DNA of 42,658 bases from Euryarchaeota archaeon UBA125 (GTDB lineage Archaea; Thermoplasmatota; Poseidoniia; Poseidoniales; Thalassarchaeaceae). The translations under genes and the position numbers were made by a program. The notes beneath the pieces are model-generated. The model had not been told where the DNA came from. It saw only the letters and a program-made list of their open reading frames with translations, and did no database searches. This document shows, in pieces, positions 1-7,374 of the stretch; position 1 is the stretch's first letter; each line of letters opens with the position of its first letter. Location of the stretch: the NCBI GenBank assembly GCA_002502625.1, contig DAPV01000061.1, forward strand, positions 1 through 42,658, read 5' to 3'.

Positions 1-1188
1 CATGTCGACCATGGTAAAACAACTCTAACAAGAGCTCTATCAGGAACTTGGACAGATACACACTCAGAAGAGAGAAAAAGAGGGATTTCAATAAAACTAG
101 GATATGCAGATACTGCGTTCTATTGCACAAAGGATGGACAGTACTACCCAATGGGCAAACATCCAGATGGAGGTAAAGACAAAGATACAGAATTACAGAG
201 AACCGTATCTTTCGTTGATGCTCCTGGACACGAGACTCTGATGGCTGTAATGATTTCTGGTGCTTCAATAATGGATGGAGCACTTCTCCTAATAGCTGCA
301 AACGAACAATGTCCACAACCGCAGACTAGAGAACACTTGGCAGCATTACAAATTGCAGGAATTGAAAATATTGTAATAGTTCAGAATAAAGTTGATCTAG
401 TCACCAGAGAAAGGGCAATAGAATCACATAATGAAATTTCTGAATTTGTATCTGGTACAATAGCGGAAAATGCGCCAATTATACCAGTATCTGCTCATCA
501 TGATGTAAATCTAGATATTTTGATTCAAGCTGTTGAAGATCAAATTCCAACCCCTGATAGAGGGGATGAAGATGGAATGATGCATATCGCTCGTTCGTTT
601 GATATCAATCGTCCAGGTACTAGACCAGATGGTCTGAAAGGAGGCATCATTGGTGGTTCAATAGTACGTGGAAGATTCTCTAAAGGAGATAATGTAGTAA
701 TTGCTCCAGGAAGAAGAACTACACAAGGTTCCAAGCAAAAGTGGACCCCTATAGAAACTCGAATAATGTCAATGAAAGGAGGGGGACTAGATCTGGAAGA
801 GATGAATGCAGGTGGATTATGTGGAATTTCTACTCCATTAGATCCCTCCATGACAAAAGCAGACAATCTATCTGGTCAAGTGATGGCACGAAAAGGAGAA
901 TTACCACCCATATGGGAAGTAATGTCATTAGATCTAACTTTGCTGGAAAGAATGGTAGCAAGTGAAGAAGGAAAAGCAGACAAAGTGAAGCCTCTGGCCC
1001 TAAATGAAATGTTAATGATTAATGCTGCTACTGCTACTTCGGTAGGAGTTGTGAATAAAGTCTCGAAAGGAGTAACAACATTGACATTAAGACTTCCAAT
1101 TTGTGCTCCAATAGGTAGTAGAGTTACTCTGTCTCGAAGAATTGATTCACGATGGCGTCTTATCGGTCATGGAACAATCTCAGGGTGA
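1..1188 (+). CDS. eif2g: Translation initiation factor aIF2 subunit gamma (5'-truncated)
   Basis: GTPase subunit of the archaeal aIF2 heterotrimer that carries initiator Met-tRNA to the small ribosomal subunit. The window opens inside the P-loop (HVDHGKTTL at residues 1-9), so only about 15-20 N-terminal residues should be missing. The frame is open from base 1; an internal ATG at 151 is not the true start. Other G motifs are DAPGHE, NKVD and an SAH in place of the usual SAL. The beta-barrel domains II and III follow (GGSIVRGRF, LDPSMTKADNL) and the protein ends in the usual RWRLIGHGTI. The zinc knuckle that normally lies between switch 1 and the DAPGH motif has one Cys (residue 42) where homologues have four. 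The 3' end overlaps the next gene by 20 bases. Confidence 0.97.
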   Translation, partial: HVDHGKTTLTRALSGTWTDTHSEERKRGISIKLGYADTAFYCTKDGQYYPMGKHPDGGKDKDTELQRTVSFVDAPGHETLMAVMISGASIMDGALLLIAANEQCPQPQTREHLAALQIAGIENIVIVQNKVDLVTRERAIESHNEISEFVSGTIAENAPIIPVSAHHDVNLDILIQAVEDQIPTPDRGDEDGMMHIARSFDINRPGTRPDGLKGGIIGGSIVRGRFSKGDNVVIAPGRRTTQGSKQKWTPIETRIMSMKGGGLDLEEMNAGGLCGISTPLDPSMTKADNLSGQVMARKGELPPIWEVMSLDLTLLERMVASEEGKADKVKPLALNEMLMINAATATSVGVVNKVSKGVTTLTLRLPICAPIGSRVTLSRRIDSRWRLIGHGTISG

Positions 1189-1552
1189 GATTTTGCCAAA
1201 TTTGTTAATTGATGCATGTGGATGGGCCGCAGTAGTTGATTCTGGAATGAATATAGATCTAGAAATCAATAGAACTATTGGACCAAGTCGTTGGATTTTA
1301 CCGAATCAAGTTAAGTTAGAATTAGAGAAAATGCGGGAACAACGCACTGATCTATTACTCGATTTATTGTTTTCAAGAGCAGAAGTAATTGAGTCGAATC
1401 ACAAACATACTGATGACACATTGTTGATATTAGCAAAGGAAACAGGATCTAGAGTTCTTACTGTAGATAAAGATCTCAAAAGAAGATTAATTGCAGAAGG
1501 CTGCGGATATCTTGAGGTTGTAAAAGATAGTTCTCTTCGATTAATCGAATAA
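1169..1552 (+). CDS. PIN-domain nuclease-like protein downstream of aIF2-gamma
   Basis: Small PIN-fold protein (127 residues from this ATG), probably an RNase of the Fcf1/VapC-like superfamily. Candidate metal-binding acidic residues are the Asp in LLIDACGW near the N-terminus, the Glu in KLELEKM, the Asp pair in HTDDTLL and the Asp pair in LTVDKDLKRRL. A TTG in the same frame at 1142 is possible, but the ATG at 1169 places the first beta strand (NLLIDACGW) where PIN proteins usually have it. The gene overlaps the 3' end of aIF2-gamma by 20 bases, implying cotranscription and perhaps translational coupling. As far as I recall, an aIF2-gamma/PIN pairing occurs in many archaea, which would suggest a role in rRNA processing or translation; the substrate is unknown. 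It ends directly against the convergent DUF357 gene with no spacer. Confidence 0.82.
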   Translation: MEQSQGEILPNLLIDACGWAAVVDSGMNIDLEINRTIGPSRWILPNQVKLELEKMREQRTDLLLDLLFSRAEVIESNHKHTDDTLLILAKETGSRVLTVDKDLKRRLIAEGCGYLEVVKDSSLRLIE

Positions 1553-1843
1553 TCATGGTAATGTGAAAAGATGGTCGTCCCCGTGTCCATCAAGCCAACC
1601 AATTCGTACACCTGCATCTATCCAAGCATGAGCATAATATATTGCTCCAAAAGCACGAACATAATCTCCAGTATCAAGGAAATGTAGAGCATCTCTACGA
1701 TAATCATCACACATCTTCAACATATCTTGTAATCGAAGACCTTCTGAAGAATTAATTCCAACTATTGGTGTTGCTTTTTCTCTGGCAGCGTTTGTTAGGG
1801 CTATCGCCTCTAAGACCTTCTCTCTAGAAACTTCAATATTCAT
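1553..1843 (-). CDS. DUF357 family small helical protein
   Basis: Protein of 96 residues, predicted all-helical. The C-terminal half (GDYVRAFGAIYYAHAWIDAG, then the DDHLF end) matches what I know of the archaeal DUF357 family, whose function is not known. It is the last gene of a minus-strand trio. Its ATG shares one base with the stop codon of the propeller gene (TAATG), a typical coupling arrangement. The stop codon abuts that of the convergent PIN gene. The conserved helical hairpin could mediate dimerisation or nucleic-acid binding, but nothing in the sequence proves it. Confidence 0.72.
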   Translation of the reverse strand: MNIEVSREKVLEAIALTNAAREKATPIVGINSSEGLRLQDMLKMCDDYRRDALHFLDTGDYVRAFGAIYYAHAWIDAGVRIGWLDGHGDDHLFTLP

Positions 1844-2874
1844 TAGTCTGAACCCTCCTGAAGCCCAAGTACTCTTCTTACATCCTCTTCTCTACCTAAT
1901 GCCCGATAAAGCTCCAAAGCTCTTGACCACAGCCCTTCTTCTTCAGCCTCTTGAGCAGATTCAAACATTGAAGTTCTCTGCATCCAATCGAGACGTTTAC
2001 GTTCTTCTGTCTGCATTAATCTAAGATTATCTACCCTCATACCACTAAGAGAAGGAGATTCACTCCATCGAATTAGTCCTTCACGTGTTGCTGAAACAAT
2101 AACACCTGAACCATCTGAATGGATTAAATCTACAGAATCTTCTCCAAATCCGGCATCTGAATCTTCAATAGAGTGGCGTATTCTGCCTTCTAGATCCATA
2201 ATCCACCATCCATCTCCTGCTCTAATAGCACGATGAGGGTCGATTCCCCCGTCAGAAATTCGAGAAATTTCATCCCATCCAAATGGATTCGGAACTCCTT
2301 CAAACAAAGCACCTGATGAATCTAACATTAACATCCTTCCACCAGATAACCTACTACACCATGTCCAACGACGATTTTCTATTATTCTTTGAGCATGTTC
2401 CCCATGTAATCGAATACATCGAAGAAGTCCATCATTATCTAAACAAAGAAGATGTTCCCTATCCATCCACCCTACTAACATTCGAGTAGGTCCAACTCTA
2501 AGACGACGGACTCCCCTGCCATTTTCTCTAAAGAGATGTAAATGATCGCCTCTATCAGGGGCAATCCAACCGCCTCCTGTACGATAAAGAGCTTCTCGAT
2601 AACCTCCTGGAATAGAACGACCATCGCTAAGAGGGGAACCAGTGCTACGATTGAAAACATGAATCGATGTCCCAGTTAACAGTGCTACGATTGAATCAGA
2701 AGATTCTGCCGAATAGGTATCAAAAATATGATCGCTGCGCCAAGCAGTCGTTCCATCAGGACGTAACGCGATTAGTGATTGACCTGTACAAATCAACATA
2801 CCATTCGAATCAACCTTCACATCATTCACTGGTCCATCTATCTGATGACTCCATGCCACTCGCCATTCACTCAT
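1843..2874 (-). CDS. Beta-propeller (PQQ/WD40-like) protein with C-terminal helical tail
   Basis: Protein of 343 residues with repeated short beta-strand blades of the type DSNGMLICTGQSLIALRPDG, DNDGLLRCIRLHG, DSSGALFEG, DLEGRIRHS and TREGLIRWSES. These resemble PQQ-like or WD40-like propeller blades. There is no signal peptide or membrane segment, so it is probably cytoplasmic. The last 60 residues are helical and charged, ending in a TPR-like stretch (SRALELYRALGREEDVRRVL). Its start overlaps the ATPase gene upstream by 4 bases (ATGA) and its end overlaps the DUF357 gene by 1 base, so the three are probably made as one unit. A scaffold or sensor role for the ATPase is inferred from this context only. 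Confidence 0.7.
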   Translation of the reverse strand: MSEWRVAWSHQIDGPVNDVKVDSNGMLICTGQSLIALRPDGTTAWRSDHIFDTYSAESSDSIVALLTGTSIHVFNRSTGSPLSDGRSIPGGYREALYRTGGGWIAPDRGDHLHLFRENGRGVRRLRVGPTRMLVGWMDREHLLCLDNDGLLRCIRLHGEHAQRIIENRRWTWCSRLSGGRMLMLDSSGALFEGVPNPFGWDEISRISDGGIDPHRAIRAGDGWWIMDLEGRIRHSIEDSDAGFGEDSVDLIHSDGSGVIVSATREGLIRWSESPSLSGMRVDNLRLMQTEERKRLDWMQRTSMFESAQEAEEEGLWSRALELYRALGREEDVRRVLGLQEGSD

Positions 2875-4901
2875 TCTTCCACCTCCGTCAATAGCCGCGA
2901 TGCTGCGGCAGTCATTCTATACCATCGAGTTCTACCTTCTTTACGTACAGAAAGGAATCCATGTCGTCTTAAATCATTGAAAATCTGAGACAACCTAGAA
3001 CGACCAACTTGTAACCTTGCTTGTAAAGCATCATCACTTGGAGAAATATTACGAGTTGAAGCCGCAGTTAATACTACAATATCTGTATCTGAAACTTCTT
3101 TGAGACGTTCGGGTCTAAGGGGAGCATCTGGATCCCAGCGTGGTGAACGAAAAGAATTGAGACCTCTTACAATATCTTGAGGCAATACATTGGGGACTGA
3201 ATCAGATTTAGGATTGCGTTCATATGGATTTGAAACAGTAGACTCAGAACCCGCTTCAACCCAAAGATCTGCTCCTTCAGAAGTTATATCTGGAGGGCGA
3301 GAAGACATGGCATCTACAGGTAACTGATTAGAAATCTTATCGCCAGGTGAAGTTGTATCAAACGTTTCAACAAATGAAGGGGAGGATTTCTTCGAAGAAT
3401 TAGGGTCGATAATCTTGGGAATTGGCAGGGGATCTATGCCCATAATCTGAGATGTAGGGGGATTAGGTGGAAGATTAGCTGATATCTGGGCTTTCATCTC
3501 TTTACTTCTTTCAGCAACAGAGAATAAGCCCCCTCTTTTTGGCGGGGGCAAGGGTTCCGCAATGGGATCATTAATTTTAGTATAAGTAATGGGTAAATCG
3601 TCTTCAATTAATGAGGGAGATTCTATTTCAGGATTGATTTCTAAGGAGTCGTCTAAACCAGAAACTGACTCAGTATGAAGAGGTAATGAATTATACTCTT
3701 CTAACCCCTCATTATCACTCTTTTCCCAAGCAGCAAAAGGCTCTATTTGTGCAGGTTCATCTTCAATATCGAGATACAATGGATCTCCCTCAAAATCGTC
3801 AATACCTCCACGTGATGCGAAATGAACACCCTCATCATCCCATCCTACTCCACTTTCCATTGAATCATCGTCATCTAACATTAGAGAGTCTACAATGGGT
3901 TCAAAATATGTTTTTTGAGCAGGTTTTGTTTCTTCAGCAGAATCTGAGTCTATTATTGAACCTTGAAGCCATGCATCATATTCATCCTCATATTTTACTG
4001 AAGAAGAGGGATTTGGAGAGGGGAAAATAGGGCGTGAAACTTTGGGAGAAGGTATGGTTTGAGGAGTTGCAGAAAACCTTTCACGCGCAGGAGATTCAGA
4101 TTCAGATATTTCAGGGAAAGTAGACACATCAATTGATAGAAAATCAGGAGAACTTTCTTTCTCAGGATGTTGAATGTAGCGAAGAAAATGATTAAGTTGA
4201 CGAATTATTACTGTTGGGTTGCCCCCTGAAAAGGATTCCAGTTTAGTTAATTCAGAAGGGTTAGTAACTATAGTTTCATTAGAAACTGTATCCATCCTGT
4301 AATCGATTAATTTGCGAATGTGTGCTTGATTAAGAGGAGTAAGAGAATGCATTCTATCAAACGATTGGTGCAGAGAAATATCCCAACCTTCCATTTGTTT
4401 CGGAGTTACAGCAAACACAACCATAGCACGCATTCTTTTCAGAACTGGGAGTAATGACTTGATTAGAATCTGCAATTCTTCGGAACTAGGCGTGTTATAA
4501 TCAAATGCAATCAAGGGAAGAGGGCCTTGGAGTGCATTGAGGTGGTTTGTTAATTCATTAGCAGCAGCATGAGGAGTTGGGGGGACTTTGAATGCCTTGG
4601 TAAATGCCACTAAAGCCTCATTTAAGAAACGAGATGTAGGGTCAGAAGATGGCCAAATTGAGCCTATATGCCTTGTATCGTTTTCTGAGAGGCATTGCAA
4701 GAGGCTGGTTCGACCTGCCCCTGATTCTCCTACTATCAAATGAATGCCAGATGTACCATTAATCATCTGAGAGGCTAGAGGAGTCACGATCGCTTCTCTA
4801 CCCACTAAGTGAGTTTTACTATCATGTTCCAGGGGAAGCTGAGTAAATGGATTTCCCCGCACGTAGGGACCGCTAGGCAAGTACTCAGTACCAGACATCA
4901 T
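2871..4901 (-). CDS. Degenerate P-loop ATPase with long disordered linker and C-terminal winged helix
   Basis: Protein of 676 residues from the chosen start. Residues about 45-260 form an AAA/STAND-type ATPase: the Walker A-like GESGAGRTS has Arg in place of the invariant Lys (residue 64), the Walker B-like PLIAFDYN has Asp but no following acid, and a sensor-2/lid element (SGGNP) follows. Residues about 265-590 are Ser/Pro/Asp/Glu-rich and probably disordered. The last 75 residues form a winged helix (LQVGRSRLSQIFNDLRRHG, then a basic wing) likely to bind DNA. The frame opens at a GTG (4934), but tandem ATG codons at 4901 and 4898 lie about 22-25 bases after a TATA box, so I place the start there (probably leaderless). 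It overlaps the propeller gene by 4 bases. It is not a canonical Cdc6/Orc1, because the P-loop and Walker B are degraded. Confidence 0.72.
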   Translation of the reverse strand: MMSGTEYLPSGPYVRGNPFTQLPLEHDSKTHLVGREAIVTPLASQMINGTSGIHLIVGESGAGRTSLLQCLSENDTRHIGSIWPSSDPTSRFLNEALVAFTKAFKVPPTPHAAANELTNHLNALQGPLPLIAFDYNTPSSEELQILIKSLLPVLKRMRAMVVFAVTPKQMEGWDISLHQSFDRMHSLTPLNQAHIRKLIDYRMDTVSNETIVTNPSELTKLESFSGGNPTVIIRQLNHFLRYIQHPEKESSPDFLSIDVSTFPEISESESPARERFSATPQTIPSPKVSRPIFPSPNPSSSVKYEDEYDAWLQGSIIDSDSAEETKPAQKTYFEPIVDSLMLDDDDSMESGVGWDDEGVHFASRGGIDDFEGDPLYLDIEDEPAQIEPFAAWEKSDNEGLEEYNSLPLHTESVSGLDDSLEINPEIESPSLIEDDLPITYTKINDPIAEPLPPPKRGGLFSVAERSKEMKAQISANLPPNPPTSQIMGIDPLPIPKIIDPNSSKKSSPSFVETFDTTSPGDKISNQLPVDAMSSRPPDITSEGADLWVEAGSESTVSNPYERNPKSDSVPNVLPQDIVRGLNSFRSPRWDPDAPLRPERLKEVSDTDIVVLTAASTRNISPSDDALQARLQVGRSRLSQIFNDLRRHGFLSVRKEGRTRWYRMTAAASRLLTEVEE

Positions 4902-4918
4902 AGCCGCATCAAGAACAA

Positions 4919-4926
4919 GATATAAA
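4919..4926 (-). promoter_or_regulatory. TATA box for the ATPase/propeller/DUF357 operon
   Basis: On the minus strand the sequence TTTATATC is centred about 22-25 bases before the tandem ATG at 4901/4898. This matches archaeal TATA-to-start spacing for a leaderless mRNA. It lies inside the frame extension that begins at the GTG at 4934, which argues against that longer start. Confidence 0.5.
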
Positions 4927-5020
4927 GAATTCACACAAATTCACATTTATTTTTTGACTTTTCAAGATATTTTTGAAGTGGCCGGGAAGAAAAAGATAGA
5001 CATCTGATGATATTAAAAAA

Positions 5021-5112
5021 TCATCTTAACAGATGGTAACGCATATTAACGCATTTATTAGAAGCGTTAAACACGTGAATTAGTAGATTTTAACATCAAA
5101 GAATGATGTTAA
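5021..5112. repeat. Cluster of TTAAC-type direct and inverted repeats in the intergenic region 4902-5215
   Basis: TAACGCAT occurs twice, at 5037-5044 and 5047-5054, exactly 10 bases apart. TTAACGC at 5046-5052 is mirrored by GCGTTAA at 5064-5070 (11-base spacer). TTAACATC at 5090-5097 is mirrored by GATGTTAA at 5105-5112 (7-base spacer), and CATCT/AGATG arms flank a TTAAC near 5022-5035. Spacing by about one helical turn suggests a protein-binding array, such as an operator. The site lies 120-215 bases upstream of the ATPase start and downstream of the small membrane protein gene. I see no gene in 4902-5215. Confidence 0.5.
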
Positions 5113-5215
5113 GTGTCCTCCAGTAGCTGTTCATTCACTAATTGCAACAGAGTATTTACCAGAACATGTGATCAATAGTGGTACTCTTATCAAACAGTCG
5201 AATAAATGGGAATAA

Positions 5216-5335
5216 TCACATTCCTAGGAAGAATACCATTACCATGACTGCAACTACTACAATGAGGATAATCTGAGTCACTAATTTAGGTTCATCATTT
5301 TCACTTTGAGCTAAATCGTTCCAGTCTTCTTCCAT
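5216..5335 (-). CDS. Small single-span membrane protein (39 residues)
   Basis: A short frame that size cut-offs would miss. The product has an acidic soluble N-terminus (MEEDWNDLAQSENDEPK) followed by one strong hydrophobic segment at residues about 21-37, rich in Ile and Val and ending in FFLGM. This is the composition of a genuine C-terminally anchored membrane microprotein, with the acidic segment predicted outside or on the non-retained side. It lies alone in the intergenic region between the ATPase operon and HMG-CoA reductase, on the same strand as the ATPase operon and about 310 bases upstream of its start. I do not recognise a family, and no Sec61-beta or SecE signature is evident. 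Function unknown. Confidence 0.55.
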   Translation of the reverse strand: MEEDWNDLAQSENDEPKLVTQIILIVVVAVMVMVFFLGM

Positions 5336-5467
5336 ATCTGAAGGGGTGTTGGAGACTATTCGTCAAAAATGTTCGTTTATTGAAACAGAATAGTAGATTT
5401 TTGCTAGTCTGAAATAACAAGGGACATATCCAAGTCACTCCACGCTACATATGAATGGGGCACATCA

Positions 5468-6757
5468 ATGGATAGTCGAATTAGTGGATTCTACTCACTT
5501 ACAATGGAAGAAAGACATCAAGCAATAGCTAATGCTCTATCTCTAAGTCCAACACATTTTCATCCTTGGATTAACCCCGAATCGTTAGACCAAGATACTG
5601 CAAATAGAATGATTGAGAATGTAGTGGGACAGTTGTCGTTACCTGTAGGTATTGGAATGAACTTCTTGATAGATGGAGAAGCCAAGTTCATTCCATTCTG
5701 TGTAGAAGAGTCAAGTATTGTTGCTGCAGCGAGTAATATCGCCAAAAGGGCATACCAATGCGGAGGATTCACTACGAATGTTGACCCTCCACTAATGATT
5801 GGGCAATTACAAATACTCAATATTGACGATATAAATAATGCAATTCAATCTATTGAAGAAAAGAAAGAAGAATTAATCGAAAAATGCAATGATATTGAGT
5901 CAACAATGATTCGATTAGGAGGTGGATGTAAAGATATTGAGTGTAGGATCATAGAAAGTGAATCTCAAACGATGTTGGTCGTACACTTAATCGTAGATAC
6001 AAGGGATGCAATGGGAGCAAATGCAGTCAATACAATGGCAGAAAGAGCAGCGCCATGGTTAGAAAATATTACTGGAGGTAGAGTTTTACTCAGAATTCTA
6101 TCTAATTTAGCAACAAAAAGACTTGCAAGAGCATCAGTAAAATTATCTCCTCAAGCAATTTCTTCTAATGGAAATGCATCTGAAGGGACTGAAATAATCA
6201 ACGACATCATCCTTGCCTACCATTTTGCAGATGCCGATCCTTGGAGAGCAGCAACCCACAATAAAGGGATTATGAATGCAATATCTCCAATTGGATTAGC
6301 TTGCGGACAAGATTGGAGAGCAATTGAAGCCGGAGCCCATGCATATGCTGCAATTACTGGGCGATATCGCTCCATGACTCGCTGGTGGATTGATGAACAA
6401 GGATGGATTAATGGATCTATCGAGATTCCTATTGCTGTTGGAATTGTAGGTGGAGCATCGAAAATACATCCAGTAGCCCGATTAAACCTTGAATTAACAA
6501 AATCAAATTCCGCACAAGAATTAGCCGGATTAATGGTTTGTGCGGGACTTGCACAAAACCTGGGAGCTATGAGAGCACTTGCCACAAAAGGTATCCAAGA
6601 AGGCCACATGAGGCTGCATTTGAGGAATATGGTGATGAGTGCTGGAGCGACAGCGGATGAAGTAGACGATGTAGCAAATGCTGTACGTCAAGAAGGAGGC
6701 AACATTACTCAATCTCTAGTAGATGCAAAATTAGAACAATATCGAAATCAATCTTGA
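5468..6757 (+). CDS. mvaA: Class II hydroxymethylglutaryl-CoA reductase
   Basis: Catalyses the interconversion of HMG-CoA and mevalonate, the committed step toward archaeal isoprenoid lipids. The 429-residue length and the motifs follow the class II (Pseudomonas mevalonii-like) enzyme throughout: EESSIVAAAS around residue 81 (catalytic Glu), LGGGCKDIE, DAMGANAVNTMAE (180-192), HNKGIMN with Lys266, GQDWRAIEAGAHAYA with Asp282, and EGHM with His380 on the C-terminal flap. There is no membrane anchor. Class I enzymes of most archaea lack this motif set; class II enzymes are known in Thermoplasmatales and Archaeoglobus and are thought to come from bacteria. The gene is preceded by about 130 non-coding bases and its 3' end overlaps convergent scpB by 10 bases. 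In biosynthesis it would supply the prenyl synthase and geranylgeranyl reductase genes further along. Confidence 0.97.
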   Translation: MDSRISGFYSLTMEERHQAIANALSLSPTHFHPWINPESLDQDTANRMIENVVGQLSLPVGIGMNFLIDGEAKFIPFCVEESSIVAAASNIAKRAYQCGGFTTNVDPPLMIGQLQILNIDDINNAIQSIEEKKEELIEKCNDIESTMIRLGGGCKDIECRIIESESQTMLVVHLIVDTRDAMGANAVNTMAERAAPWLENITGGRVLLRILSNLATKRLARASVKLSPQAISSNGNASEGTEIINDIILAYHFADADPWRAATHNKGIMNAISPIGLACGQDWRAIEAGAHAYAAITGRYRSMTRWWIDEQGWINGSIEIPIAVGIVGGASKIHPVARLNLELTKSNSAQELAGLMVCAGLAQNLGAMRALATKGIQEGHMRLHLRNMVMSAGATADEVDDVANAVRQEGGNITQSLVDAKLEQYRNQS

Positions 6758-7374
6758 TCTTCGATATCCTCTTCTGTCCCGTCAGAATCAGGAATTACGT
6801 CCATATCTCCTACCTGAGGATCTAACTCTCGAATAGAATCAACCAATGCTTGTGACGAAATACCATTTTCCTCAGCCTGTTGCCTAAACCATTCTTTGAC
6901 TTTCTTAGGCTCAGTATGAGGGCATTGGAAACGTTCTGCAAAATATCTAGTAGTTTGCAAACGTCTTGTATTTCCTTTTCTACGCCTATCTACTAATCCT
7001 AATCGGGCTAAAGAACGTACGTAATCATAGGCAATAGGCCCCATCATACTAACCAAATCACTTTGCATCATAGGTTGGTGATAAGCAATTAGTGCTGCGG
7101 CTCGTTGAAGCCTCTCAGGAATATCCCCCCTTAATTCTGAAGGCAAATATGGTGAAAGACGAGGATCGACTTCCATAGACCATCTACCACCTACTTCTAC
7201 GATTTGGAGAGCATTTCCTCTACGACGTCTATATTGACCTCTTAGATTATCGAGAGACTTCACAACCTGTTCTTCATCCATGGATGACTGTGACGCTAAT
7301 TCGGAGCAACTGAGAGACCTGCCTGAGCAAAAGAGTAATGCTTCCACAATAGCATCAGCCCCAGGGTCACTCAT
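6748..7374 (-). CDS. scpB: Segregation and condensation protein ScpB
   Basis: Tandem winged-helix kleisin partner (208 residues) of the Smc-ScpAB condensin. The N-terminal region carries the family pattern VEALLFCSGRSLSCSELA, followed by VEVGGRWSMEVDPRLSPYL. The second winged helix includes LQRAAALIAYHQPMMQSDL and a wing with LVDRRRKGNTRR. The C-terminus is a short acidic tail (EEDIEDQD). The start codon overlaps the scpA stop by 4 bases (ATGA), giving the order smc-scpA-scpB on one transcript. The 3' end overlaps the convergent HMG-CoA reductase gene by 10 bases. Confidence 0.92.
   Translation of the reverse strand: MSDPGADAIVEALLFCSGRSLSCSELASQSSMDEEQVVKSLDNLRGQYRRRRGNALQIVEVGGRWSMEVDPRLSPYLPSELRGDIPERLQRAAALIAYHQPMMQSDLVSMMGPIAYDYVRSLARLGLVDRRRKGNTRRLQTTRYFAERFQCPHTEPKKVKEWFRQQAEENGISSQALVDSIRELDPQVGDMDVIPDSDGTEEDIEDQD

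Noticed and set aside
2283..2988. Plus-strand frames opposite the propeller and ATPase genes
   Set aside because: They are short mirror frames of well-supported minus-strand genes with no start signals.
5021..5112. Replication origin (ORB-type repeats) near an ORC-like ATPase
   Set aside because: No ORB-like G-tract element is seen, and the adjacent ATPase has a degraded P-loop unlike Cdc6/Orc1. The repeats are kept as an operator-like array only.
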